A DNA stretch of 64,000 nt from assembly GCF_003945345.1 (NCBI RefSeq), contig NZ_AP019308.1:1860001-1924000 (forward strand), in the 5' to 3' direction. Below the pieces are notes generated by a model, which did no database searches, was not told the DNA's origin, and saw only the letters and a list, made by a program, of their open reading frames with translations. Shown piece by piece: positions 25,347 to 34,551 of this stretch (positions are counted from its first letter, which is position 1; each line of letters opens with the position of its first letter). Source of the stretch: Paenibacillus baekrokdamisoli. Lineage in GTDB: Bacteria; Bacillota; Bacilli; Paenibacillales; Paenibacillaceae. A program made the position numbers and the translations under genes.

Positions 25347-26690
25347 TTATGGATTGTTCATCTCGAAGTCATTTTGTAATTGTTTAGCTGTATCCGCCGC
25401 GCTCTCGTCGCCGACGAACACGTTCTGAACGCCGTTCAGATGCGTTTGAGTTGTTGTCGGATCGATTGTATTATCGAAAGCGAGGTCTCCACCCTTAACG
25501 GTCTTGAACAGATTAAGGACGTCGATGGCTGTTTGCGAATAACCAGCGGCTTTAAAGTCTCCGTCAACGTTCTGTGCAAGCCCAACCCCTCCCTTAAGTT
25601 CAAACATAACCTTAGGAAAATTCGTCATATAAAAGTGGAGAAAGTCTTTGGCTTCAGCCATATGCTTACTGGCAGCTGAGATTACGTAAGAGTTCCCTGG
25701 CGAGAGCATGAACTCACTAACATCGCCTTTACCGTCTACCGTTGGGAACGGGAATACGCCTACGCTGTCCTTGATTGTGGAATTCTCAATCGATCCAGCG
25801 TCCCATGAGGCGGTGAAATACATCGCTGCTTTGCCGCTCAAGAACAAATTCTGCGCAGTCGCATAATCCACAGAGACTGCACCCTCCTCGAATCCCTTCG
25901 CATTAATAAAATCCTTGAACTTCGCAAGTGATTGAACGTAAGGGGCATCAGTGAACTTCTTCTTCTTATCCATCACATCTTTCAGGAATCCAACTCCAGC
26001 TTCCCGCAGAACAATATTCATGAGGAAGAAGGAACCTGTCCATGTTTCCTTCTCTCCTATCGTCAAGGGGATAATGCCTTTTGCATTGAATTTCTTGGCA
26101 CTCGCCACTAGTTCCTCATAGGTTGACGGGATCTCTACGCCTGCCTGCTTGAACAAATCCTTGTTGTAATACACGTAAGCAATATCCAGTGTCTCAGGTA
26201 ATCCATAGGTCTTTCCGCCAAAGGTATAATTGCTCAGCACGCCTTGCTTAAAGGTATCCTTCAAGCCGTCCTTAGCCAATACATCGTCTAGAGGAGCAAG
26301 CAAACCCTCATCAGCGAAAGGCTTCATCTGCGCACCTGGGTTTAAGCTCGTAATATCCGGTATTTCATTGGATGCGGCTTGAGTCTTCAGTTTCAGCTTC
26401 TGTTGATCAGTTGTCAGCGCATCGACATTAATGGTGATATTAGGGTGGGCCTTGGTATATTCGCCAATAAGCCTTCTTAGCGTCTTCAAGTTCACGTTGG
26501 ATTCATCCGCGTAAGGCGTCTGCAGCGACAGCGTCACCTTCTTGTCGCTTGATCCCGCACCTGCACTGCCGGAATTGGTAGCGCTGTCATTTTTCTGGCC
26601 GCTATTATTCGTAGACCCGCATGCTGACAAGGTCGATACCGCTACCATACCTACAAGAACAACTGAAAGAAGCCGTTTTGCTTTTACCAT
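25347..26690 (-). CDS. Extracellular sugar-binding lipoprotein of an ABC transporter
   Basis: A 447-residue family 1 binding protein. The lipobox LSAC puts the lipidated Cys at residue 24, followed by a Ser/Gly/Asn-rich linker to about residue 50. It stands before the two permease genes in the operon. The associated oxidoreductase, TIM-barrel isomerase and GH3 glucosidase point to a plant-derived oligosaccharide, but the exact substrate cannot be read from the sequence. Confidence 0.92.
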   Translation of the reverse strand: MVKAKRLLSVVLVGMVAVSTLSACGSTNNSGQKNDSATNSGSAGAGSSDKKVTLSLQTPYADESNVNLKTLRRLIGEYTKAHPNITINVDALTTDQQKLKLKTQAASNEIPDITSLNPGAQMKPFADEGLLAPLDDVLAKDGLKDTFKQGVLSNYTFGGKTYGLPETLDIAYVYYNKDLFKQAGVEIPSTYEELVASAKKFNAKGIIPLTIGEKETWTGSFFLMNIVLREAGVGFLKDVMDKKKKFTDAPYVQSLAKFKDFINAKGFEEGAVSVDYATAQNLFLSGKAAMYFTASWDAGSIENSTIKDSVGVFPFPTVDGKGDVSEFMLSPGNSYVISAASKHMAEAKDFLHFYMTNFPKVMFELKGGVGLAQNVDGDFKAAGYSQTAIDVLNLFKTVKGGDLAFDNTIDPTTTQTHLNGVQNVFVGDESAADTAKQLQNDFEMNNP

Positions 26691-26731
26691 GCTCTAACCC
26701 CGCCTTTTCATTACATAAGTTGAATTGCCGA

Positions 26732-27844
26732 TTAACTGATCTTCGTTCTCGTACTGAATCTGTAACCATCCATCGGAAGAGACTCCGGCTGGGCGCAGCT
26801 GCTGCCTACGTTGTAATATTGTTCCGCATTCGACGATAGCTCAAACCCGTGCATGACCTCAAGGACATGATAAGCCAGATCGCCATTCGCACGATGAAGC
26901 TGACCGTTTGCGATTCCGTGAGCCATATCCATCAGACCTATCCCTCTATGGTTTCCTGTAAAGCCATACACCATCGGAATTTCCTTGAAATCCGGCCAAT
27001 CATGCCTTTTGACGAGAATCGGACCGCCAAAATCGTTCGGATCGGGTACAATCAGCGTCCCATGCGTCCCATATATTTCGATGTGCGGAAGCTTGGAGCC
27101 CAAGACGTCAAAGCTGGTTATCATCGTGCATACCGCTCCGTTATGAAAATCCAGAATACCTGCGGAGTGGGTAGGCGTCTGTACTTGGAGAGTATCTCCA
27201 TAGTTATAATCGTTCGTAATCATTCTTTCCGGGAACGTGATTCGCGTCGATCCGGCTACCCGGCGAATCGGTCCGAGTAAATGGATAAGCGTGGTTAGAT
27301 AATACGGACCCATATCGAACATAGGACCTGCGCCTTTCTCATACAGGAAGCCTGGATTAGGATGCCAGCTTTCCGGTCCCTCCGACATCATAAAAGCAGT
27401 CGCTCCGATCGGTTCGCCGATCCATTTGTCATCGATCAACTTTCGGCAAGTTTGAATACTGCCACCCAAGAAAGTGTCCGGCGCGCATCCAACCGACAAT
27501 CCTTTCTTCTTAGCCAAGGACAGAATTCGCTTGCCTCCTTCAAGATCTAGCGCGAGCGGCTTCTCGCCATAGGTGTGCTTGCCTGCTTCAAGTGCCCGGA
27601 GATGAATCTCAGCATGAGCTTGAGGTATCGTCAAGTTCAGTACGATATCAATATCAGGGTCAGCCAGCAGCTCGTCCACTCCGCAGGCTTTGGGAACTCC
27701 ATATTGCTCCGCTCTTTCCCTAGCCCTATTCATGTCCAAATCCGCACAGGCGGTAATGTCGAGCATATGGAAATGCTGAATATTGGTAAAATAAATGGAA
27801 CTAATATTGCCGCATCCGATAATACCCACCTTGAATTTCCGCAT
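26732..27844 (-). CDS. Gfo/Idh/MocA family NAD(P)-dependent oxidoreductase
   Basis: A 370-residue sugar dehydrogenase-like enzyme. The Rossmann motif VGIIGCGNISSIY is at the N-terminus and EKPLAL, a family hallmark with the catalytic-region Lys, is near residue 95; the C-terminal half is the substrate domain. I start it at the ATG at 27842-27844, which follows GAGGAG; a longer frame from 27874 would overlap the upstream gene. With the epimerase-like gene before it, it probably oxidises or reshapes the imported sugar. Confidence 0.9.
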   Translation of the reverse strand: MRKFKVGIIGCGNISSIYFTNIQHFHMLDITACADLDMNRARERAEQYGVPKACGVDELLADPDIDIVLNLTIPQAHAEIHLRALEAGKHTYGEKPLALDLEGGKRILSLAKKKGLSVGCAPDTFLGGSIQTCRKLIDDKWIGEPIGATAFMMSEGPESWHPNPGFLYEKGAGPMFDMGPYYLTTLIHLLGPIRRVAGSTRITFPERMITNDYNYGDTLQVQTPTHSAGILDFHNGAVCTMITSFDVLGSKLPHIEIYGTHGTLIVPDPNDFGGPILVKRHDWPDFKEIPMVYGFTGNHRGIGLMDMAHGIANGQLHRANGDLAYHVLEVMHGFELSSNAEQYYNVGSSCAQPESLPMDGYRFSTRTKIS

Positions 27845-27858
27845 GTCTTTATCGCTCC

Positions 27859-28707
27859 TCAAACCGTCTGCCATAGCTTACTGAAGTTTGAATAACTGCG
27901 CTGGACGCTATCCAGTGGCTGTAAGCTCGTCATATCCTGTTCGACGAATACGTATTTCGCGAAGCCTAACTCTTGAATAACACGCAAGATTCCGCCAATA
28001 TCCATGATACCGTCGCCGATCTCCGTGAAATCTTCCGCCTTCCAGAATTCGGAGAACCGTTGTTCTGTAATGACTTCTTCCGTGCCAACAAGCTCCAATA
28101 AATTGAGCGGCTGTGTAGTTGCTGGCACATCCTTCTGATGCACCAGATCACACCGACTACCCAGCTTGCGAAGATATTCGATGGGATCGACTCCACCTCT
28201 CATCGCCCAGTAGGTATCTAGTTCAATTTTCACGAGATTCTCATCCGTGTTATCCAGCAGCCTGTCCATGATCGTCTGGCCGCCCATCGGTTGAAATTCG
28301 TGGAAGTGATTATGAAAATAAAAGTTCATGCCGTGCTTCAGGCAGATTTCGCCCCATTTATTCATATTTGCGCTTAAGTCATGTACATCCTGCAGATTCG
28401 AGAAGTAATGGATGGGATAGACGATGGCCGAGCTGCCGACTTCTTGGTTGAAGTCAACGATTCTCTCCCAGTTGGCATTATTCAGTGGATATACGTGAGT
28501 AGATACAGCCTTCATTCCCAACCGATCTAGCTCTTTTCTTAGTTCATCCGCCTTTAATCCACCCGTCAACAGCTCATCGCCCGTGTTGGTGATAGCAAGC
28601 TCCAAATTCTTATATCCGATTTCGGCGAGTCGCTCAAGTGTTCCGAGAATATCCTTGTCCCACTCCTCTCTAACCGAGTACGCTTGTAGACCAATTGAAG
28701 CGTTCAT
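27859..28707 (-). CDS. Sugar phosphate isomerase/epimerase family protein
   Basis: A 282-residue xylose-isomerase-like TIM barrel. The opening IGLQAYSVREEW, the middle NFYFHNHFHEF and KIELDTYWAMRGG carry the His, Glu and Asp residues that bind the metal in this superfamily. The ATG at 28705-28707 has GGAGGG 7 bases upstream; the ATG five codons earlier is too close to the ribosome site. It is the first gene of the eight-gene sugar operon that runs to the GH3 enzyme. Its substrate is unknown. Confidence 0.9.
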   Translation of the reverse strand: MNASIGLQAYSVREEWDKDILGTLERLAEIGYKNLELAITNTGDELLTGGLKADELRKELDRLGMKAVSTHVYPLNNANWERIVDFNQEVGSSAIVYPIHYFSNLQDVHDLSANMNKWGEICLKHGMNFYFHNHFHEFQPMGGQTIMDRLLDNTDENLVKIELDTYWAMRGGVDPIEYLRKLGSRCDLVHQKDVPATTQPLNLLELVGTEEVITEQRFSEFWKAEDFTEIGDGIMDIGGILRVIQELGFAKYVFVEQDMTSLQPLDSVQRSYSNFSKLWQTV

Positions 28708-28793
28708 TGGACATCCCTCCATTGCCTTGTAGTGGATTGTTCTGTGATGTCCTCATTATGAGCCATGCCGCTTTTCTCGAACATACATAAACT

Positions 28794-29972
28794 TTATGTC
28801 GCATGTTTGTTTTCTTTTGGTCTTTGTGGGCGTCTGGATGGTCTTATACCAGACGCATAGTCAAAATAAAACTGTCGTCTGCCGTGTGAGAATACAACGA
28901 GTATGACATGAATGAAAAGCACAAGAATAAACAAGAAGTAAAAAAGGAGAACACCTACGTTGAACCACACCTGATAAGGATAAAAAGCCGAATCCTGATC
29001 AATCTCTATACCACCTATTGCTGACAGAACATGAAACAGCAGCCAAGGCAGATATAACGACAGAAATCGCTTAAATAGAGACCTAGCGAAAGGCTTGCCG
29101 GTATTCTTGTCCAAAAACCGGAAGCGCAGAATCGCGGACCCGATGGTTTTGCCTTGCCATACAAGAGGAACAAGGTATAAGACAAGCACAAAAGTGAGCG
29201 AAGCACACACGAAATCCGTCAGCCAGTCCGATGAGAAGAGAGACGCAAGTGGTAGATAAACCAGCTGGAATACGATGTAGTCAATAAGCAAAGCCAGCAG
29301 CTGCGGCAGAGGAAATACAATATCCTTCTCCAGAATCCTCTCTCTTTTGGCTTCTATGCTCTTACTTGATGGGAATAACGCCAGTACAATCGGAGCAATG
29401 AGAAACCCGCACAGGGTGCCGCTGCTATTGACCATTAGATCATCAACATCGAACAGCCTATAAGGACAATTAAAATATCCGAAAACACCCGTTAATTGCG
29501 TTACCTCAAAGAAAAGCGATAGTGAGAAGCCAAGCAGCAGCGCCCGCTTCCATGATTTCCGATTATTGAAAAAGTACCTGATATAAACCCCAAAAGGAAA
29601 CAATAGCAGGAAATTAAAGACGGTTTGAAGGAAAGCCCTCCCTTTCACCAGCTGAACATAGCTCGCAGGCTGTGACCACACAACGGAAGCTTCCTTGAAC
29701 ATATCATGGACAAAGGAAAAAGGAATCAGCGAATAATAAACCGTATTTGCTGATTGATGAGCGCATGTATTCCTCGTTGACGGAAAAGGAAGCAGCACCA
29801 GACTCAAAGCAGCCAGCAAATAAAATATAAATGAAAAGCTTAAAATAAATTTCCACCAGCTAAAAAAGCCATCTCTCCTGTACGTGTAAATCAGCCAGGG
29901 TAACATCAGAATAAAAGATAAAATGACAAAAACAAGAAAAGCAGTTCGAATAGGAAGAGCATAAACAGACAT
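28794..29972 (-). CDS. VanZ-RDD membrane protein
   Basis: A 392-residue membrane protein with a VanZ-like first half (membrane helices, with FNFLLLFPFGVYIRYF and FFEVTQLTG...FDVDDLMVNSSGTLCGF, the conserved core) and an RDD-family second half (about residues 225-370, LLIDYIVFQLVYLPL and GKTIGSAILRFRFLDKNTGKP). VanZ proteins are linked to low-level teicoplanin resistance in enterococci; RDD proteins to ion and osmolyte transport. What the combined form does is unknown. It ends about 85 bases before the sugar operon begins and may or may not be cotranscribed with it. Confidence 0.85.
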   Translation of the reverse strand: MSVYALPIRTAFLVFVILSFILMLPWLIYTYRRDGFFSWWKFILSFSFIFYLLAALSLVLLPFPSTRNTCAHQSANTVYYSLIPFSFVHDMFKEASVVWSQPASYVQLVKGRAFLQTVFNFLLLFPFGVYIRYFFNNRKSWKRALLLGFSLSLFFEVTQLTGVFGYFNCPYRLFDVDDLMVNSSGTLCGFLIAPIVLALFPSSKSIEAKRERILEKDIVFPLPQLLALLIDYIVFQLVYLPLASLFSSDWLTDFVCASLTFVLVLYLVPLVWQGKTIGSAILRFRFLDKNTGKPFARSLFKRFLSLYLPWLLFHVLSAIGGIEIDQDSAFYPYQVWFNVGVLLFYFLFILVLFIHVILVVFSHGRRQFYFDYASGIRPSRRPQRPKENKHAT

Positions 29973-30183
29973 TATCGTACTCCTCCGCTAGTTGCAGCGC
30001 AAAATAGGCATTCACTACTGTGAAATACCAACATGAACTATCAACTTCATCATTTGATGGGTATTTTCCCCTCTTTAATTAAGGATATACAATCAATTAC
30101 AAACAAGAGGAGTGTGTGGATATTCCTTCGTTGGATCCCTTCTATTCTAGTTACCTCTTCTTCTTTGCTTAAAGCATTTGGGG

Positions 30184-30336
30184 TTATTCATTTCGGATAT
30201 TTTTCTTCCTGATCATGACTAGATAAAAGATAATCGGGGACAATAAATTGGCTCCGCAAATCAAGTAGACTATAGAATAAACAAACCAGTCGGTATTTAT
30301 GACATTTTCATAGATCCAGGAATGATACCAATCCAA
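30184..30336 (-). CDS. Small membrane protein, 50 residues, divergent from the germination operon
   Basis: I do not recognise this protein. The TTG at 30334-30336 has GGAGG 8 bases upstream, the best start; a longer frame from an ATG at 30390 or 30369 lacks a ribosome site. The product opens DWYHSWIYEN, has one long hydrophobic stretch (VYSIVYLICGANLLSPIIFYLVMI, about residues 19-42) and a basic end (RKKNIRNE). It is about 90 bases from the start of the GerA-type operon on the other strand. Small membrane subunits accompany some GerA receptors, but their sequences are not close enough to claim this. Confidence 0.5.
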   Translation of the reverse strand: MDWYHSWIYENVINTDWFVYSIVYLICGANLLSPIIFYLVMIRKKNIRNE

Positions 30337-30426
30337 TATATGAACCTCCGTTAACTGTGTTTCACTCATCTTAACCAATATAATCCGCATTATACGGCCT
30401 GCTGAATAGTGAAGGGGGATTTAGTT

Positions 30427-31995
30427 TTGTCGATGTCCATCGAACAATTGCTGAATGCGAAGTTCCAGATTCGATTAATGGATAATGAAATGATGATCGA
30501 ACAAATATTGGAGCAAAGCGTGGATTTACAAAAACGTAAATTTGTATTTTACGATACCGCAGACCTCTCCGGTCTTTGCATTTATACGGATGGTTTGGTA
30601 GACATACCACAGGTGGAGTTGATTTTAAAATCATTAATCGTATATGGAAGCCAACTAGAAGGAACAGACCAGATCCATGATATAGGGAACATGATTCGCG
30701 AACAATTGCTGTTTAATGCTTCCCTTCGCCTTGTAACGAAAGTGGAGGATGGCATTGATGGTATTCTTAGTGGTGATTCCCTTATCTTACTTGATCAATG
30801 TTCAGACGGGATCTTGGTAAGCACAAGGGGCTGGGATGCAAGAAGTATTGAGGAACCCGCAACAGAAGGTGGAATTCGTGGCCCGCGCGATGGATTTACC
30901 GAGAGCATACGAACAAATACGAGTCAAGTACGAAGAAGAATTCGTGATCCGCTATTACGTATTGAAGCAATGAAAATCGGAAAAAAATCAAAAACAGATG
31001 TTAACGTGGCCTATCTGAAAGGAACGGTGAAGGAAGGCCTTGTCGACGAAGTAAAGTCACGGTTGGAAGGACTCGCAATTGATGCTATTTTGGAGAGCGG
31101 ATACATTGAAGAATTAATCAAAGACTCACCCCTATCTCCCTTCAAGACGATTCAAAGCACGGAGCGGCCGGATAAAGTCGCCTCAGCGATCCTAGAAGGA
31201 AGAGTAGCCATTTTTATCGATAATACGCCGTTTGTGCTCATTGTGCCGGTCAGTTTTTGGCAGTATCTCCAAGCTGCCGATGATTATTATTTAAACTATT
31301 GGAACGCCTCTTTTTTTCGCTTGCTCCGTTTTTTTGCTTTATTCATTAGTTTCACATTGCCTTCTGTTTACGTCATGCTGGTTTCGTTTCATCAGGAGAT
31401 GATTCCGACCGATCTCGCTTTGTCGATCGCGTCTGGAAGAGAAGTGGTTCCATTTCCCGTTTTGTTGGAAATGTTGCTCTTGGAGTTTGTATTTGAGCTT
31501 ATCAGGGAAGCTGGACTAAGAATGCCAAAGGCTATAGGTCAGGCTGTGAGTATTGTCGGGACACTTGTCATCGGACAAGCGGCGGTACAGGCCGGGCTTG
31601 TCTCGCCATTTATGGTCATTATTGTAGCCATTACAGGCATATCGTCTTTTGTGATTCCCAACTATGAAGCTTCGATTACGATCCGTTTGTTGCGTTTCCC
31701 CCTCTTGATTGTTTCCGGGTTTTTAGGTTTGCTAGGGTTTTCCGCCGGATTCCTTCTTTTACTCATCCATTTATTATCTATACGTTCTTTTGGTGAACCC
31801 TTCATTGGACCCATTATACCTTTTCACCCTTCGGAGCTTAAAGATTTTGTTATACGGTTTCCTTGGTGGAGCATGAAAAAAAGACCCGGCTTCGCGCAAG
31901 GTGATCGAGATCGAATCAGTGAAGGTCAAATGCCGCAGCCCCCGACAACGAAACAACAATCAGGGCAAGAAAATCGATCAAATCGGAAGCCGTAA
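30427..31995 (+). CDS. Spore germination receptor subunit A (GerA family)
   Basis: The A subunit of a germinant receptor in the spore inner membrane; about 520 residues. The N-terminal soluble part ends near residue 270 with IFIDNTPFVLIVPVSFWQYLQAADDYY, the strongly conserved family core, followed by PSVYVMLVSFHQEMIPTDLALSIA and several membrane helices, then a charged tail. The TTG at 30427 has GGGGG 9 bases upstream; an ATG is at 30433 and a GTG at 30409. It begins an A-C-B operon. The nutrient recognised cannot be predicted. Confidence 0.92.
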   Translation: MSMSIEQLLNAKFQIRLMDNEMMIEQILEQSVDLQKRKFVFYDTADLSGLCIYTDGLVDIPQVELILKSLIVYGSQLEGTDQIHDIGNMIREQLLFNASLRLVTKVEDGIDGILSGDSLILLDQCSDGILVSTRGWDARSIEEPATEGGIRGPRDGFTESIRTNTSQVRRRIRDPLLRIEAMKIGKKSKTDVNVAYLKGTVKEGLVDEVKSRLEGLAIDAILESGYIEELIKDSPLSPFKTIQSTERPDKVASAILEGRVAIFIDNTPFVLIVPVSFWQYLQAADDYYLNYWNASFFRLLRFFALFISFTLPSVYVMLVSFHQEMIPTDLALSIASGREVVPFPVLLEMLLLEFVFELIREAGLRMPKAIGQAVSIVGTLVIGQAAVQAGLVSPFMVIIVAITGISSFVIPNYEASITIRLLRFPLLIVSGFLGLLGFSAGFLLLLIHLLSIRSFGEPFIGPIIPFHPSELKDFVIRFPWWSMKKRPGFAQGDRDRISEGQMPQPPTTKQQSGQENRSNRKP

Positions 31996-32007
31996 ACGGA
32001 GGAAAAG

Positions 32008-33216
32008 ATGAAACGCATACAGGTAGTGACGCTCCTGCTATTATTTGTAACCGTTCATCTTACCGGATGCGACGGTGCCCACGATATCGACGAGCTCGCT
32101 ATCGTAACTGCCGTTGGTCTGGATAAGGGAGAACGGCGGGATTCGTTGAAAATAACTGTGCAAATTGTGCGTCCCGCCGATGCGAGAGGTCAAACTGGCA
32201 CTCCCTCCGGCGGAACAGGAGAACCGATTTATTCCGTCAGCGCTGAAGGCAAAACAATTTTTGAGGCCATTCGCAATCTGGCCCGCTTTTCGTCAAGACG
32301 CATTTTTTGGGCGCATAATTTTATCGTTGTCATAAGCGATAAAGTTGCAAAGTCAGGAATTGCTGATATTATTGACTTTTTTACCCGCAATCACGAGCTG
32401 CGCTTAAAAACATGGATAGTCGTTACGCCGGATAAGGCTGGTCAATTGATTTCCACAAACACTGGAATTGAAGTTATCTCTGGAGATTCTTTGGATAAAT
32501 TATTTCGTTACAACCGGATCCTCGCAGAAGCCCCGAGTACTAATTTAATGAGGCTGCAGGAATCGTATTTAAGTGAAAGCAGCCACCCTTTTCTTGCCAA
32601 ATTAAAGTTGAAAAAACGAGGAATCCCCAACAAAAACCCGGAAAAGTCCGAAACGCTGAATCAAGCCGAGCTATCCGGCGTTGCCGTATTTAAGAAGGAT
32701 AAAATGCTCGGATGGTTAAGTCCTGCGGAAGCCAGAGGGCTATTATTTTTCGTGGAAAAAGTGGAATCGGGGGTGTTTCCGCTTTCATGTCCTGATCAAT
32801 CTGGCGGTAAAGTAAGTATTGAATTGAGAAAACAAAAATTTAAAGTAACGCCAACCTATGTGAACAAGGAAGTGAAATTCGACGTAAAGCTAACGACCCA
32901 AGGCGATTTAGTGGAATCCGGATGTACGACACGATTGGCAGATATGAGGAGGGAATTAGAGAAAGAATTAGCGGCAAAGCTGCAATCCAATTTAACAGGA
33001 GTTGTTGCAATGGCGCAAAAAGTATACAAAGTCGATTTTCTGAAACTGGGAGAAACGTTTCAAAATCGTTATCCTGAAGAATGGAAATGGCTTCGGAAGG
33101 ACTGGGAGGCAGAATTCTTGAAAGCGAAAGTATCCGTGAAGGTCGATGCCAACATTACTAGCGCCGTACTGCTGCAAAGAGCGACGAAATTAAAGAAGAA
33201 CGGAGATTTAAAATGA
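32008..33216 (+). CDS. Ger(x)C family spore germination lipoprotein (subunit C)
   Basis: The C subunit of the germinant receptor: a 402-residue lipoprotein with lipobox LTGC (Cys21), then DIDELAIVTAVGLDKG, the family signature, and the C-terminal GerAC domain. It lies on the outer face of the spore inner membrane and is needed for receptor function. It starts 12 bases after the A gene and overlaps the B gene by ATGA. Confidence 0.92.
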   Translation: MKRIQVVTLLLLFVTVHLTGCDGAHDIDELAIVTAVGLDKGERRDSLKITVQIVRPADARGQTGTPSGGTGEPIYSVSAEGKTIFEAIRNLARFSSRRIFWAHNFIVVISDKVAKSGIADIIDFFTRNHELRLKTWIVVTPDKAGQLISTNTGIEVISGDSLDKLFRYNRILAEAPSTNLMRLQESYLSESSHPFLAKLKLKKRGIPNKNPEKSETLNQAELSGVAVFKKDKMLGWLSPAEARGLLFFVEKVESGVFPLSCPDQSGGKVSIELRKQKFKVTPTYVNKEVKFDVKLTTQGDLVESGCTTRLADMRRELEKELAAKLQSNLTGVVAMAQKVYKVDFLKLGETFQNRYPEEWKWLRKDWEAEFLKAKVSVKVDANITSAVLLQRATKLKKNGDLK

Positions 33217-34304
33217 AAACACAAATTTCTAACGGCATGTTGGTGTCGCTTATTATTATCTTTGCCTATCCCAAAGCAATTGGCATCACACAAGGGATTA
33301 TTGTAAGAGATTCGGGCGGGGATATGTTGCTGGCTACCTGCATGGCAATGGTTCAGGGCTTGTTCGTTATGCTGCTGACCGTCTTCATTGTCAGGAAAAT
33401 ACCCGGGAGTAATTTTATAGATCAGGCACAAATTCTCATTGGAAGCGCGGGCGCGAAATTAGTCGGGCTTGTTCTCTTTCTGTTTTTCTGCGGAGCCTTC
33501 GGCGCGACGATGATTACCTATGTATATCATATAAGAGATCATTTTTTGCCGGAGGCTCCCATCGCTCTTTTTATTATTGTGGCTCTTATCGTAGGCGTAT
33601 ATGCCAACTATCACGGTTTTGAGGTCATCGGGCGGCTTGCATTGATCGGTTTGTTCTCGGTGGTTATTTTTAATATCCTGATGCTGATCGGGTCAACCCA
33701 AGATTTCGATATAAAAGAATTGCTTCCGGTATTTCAATCGGGATTTTGGAATACCGTCAAGGCAAGCCGCCACAATGACACGGATTGGGCAGTGGCTACG
33801 CTAATGATAGCCATCATTTTGCCCATGGTTAAAGATGAGAAAATGTGGGGGAAATCAAGCGTAACAGGCATTATAATGGGATGGATAACCATTCTTATGT
33901 GGCCGATTTTCGAAGCCGGGAACCTGTCGCCGGAAGTAACGGGACAATATTTGGTGCCTTGCTTACAATTGTCAAGAAGCGCGGAACTCGGACACTTTAT
34001 TCATCGCTACGAAATGTTTATGATTGCATTTTTCGCTATACCGCTCTTTGTGCAAATTTCAATGTGTTTATTTTGTGCTTCCCATGTGGCTGCACAAGTT
34101 TTAAAACTGCAAGACAGAAAGCCAACCCTTATTCCCGTATCGCTTCTTCTCGGCGGGGTTGGTTACTGGGTTGTTTCTGATCGTATCCGTGCCATGGATT
34201 TGCTCGCCATGTACTGGCCTCCTGCAGCATTAACTGTGGCTTTTGGGCTGCCGATCCTCCTTCTCGTTCTTGGCTTTCTATTCAAAAAAAATATCGGCAA
34301 ATGA
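33213..34304 (+). CDS. GerAB-type spore germination permease (subunit B)
   Basis: The B subunit of the germinant receptor, a 363-residue member of the amino acid/polyamine transporter superfamily with about ten membrane helices; it forms the ligand-binding pocket in GerA-type receptors. The end of the protein (VAFGLPILLLVLGFLFKK) is a final helix with a short basic tail. It completes the A-C-B operon. No clear terminator was seen after it. Confidence 0.9.
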   Translation: MKTQISNGMLVSLIIIFAYPKAIGITQGIIVRDSGGDMLLATCMAMVQGLFVMLLTVFIVRKIPGSNFIDQAQILIGSAGAKLVGLVLFLFFCGAFGATMITYVYHIRDHFLPEAPIALFIIVALIVGVYANYHGFEVIGRLALIGLFSVVIFNILMLIGSTQDFDIKELLPVFQSGFWNTVKASRHNDTDWAVATLMIAIILPMVKDEKMWGKSSVTGIIMGWITILMWPIFEAGNLSPEVTGQYLVPCLQLSRSAELGHFIHRYEMFMIAFFAIPLFVQISMCLFCASHVAAQVLKLQDRKPTLIPVSLLLGGVGYWVVSDRIRAMDLLAMYWPPAALTVAFGLPILLLVLGFLFKKNIGK

Positions 34305-34551
34305 TAAAACATTTTCAACTGATTCCCCCACCTGTGAAAACATACATAGTGTCGTGAATTAATAATGATGACGTCCTCAATCTCCAAGCAACATCCAATT
34401 TATTGTTAAGTGCACCATCCATGTTCAATAGATTGATATTCATTTGTCATTTTTATGATGAAAAGTTGGGCATCTTATGTCAAATAGAGTGGTAAGATAA
34501 AAATGATAGCCATAATTCTTTCAATATAAATAAACGGAAGGACTAATAAAC

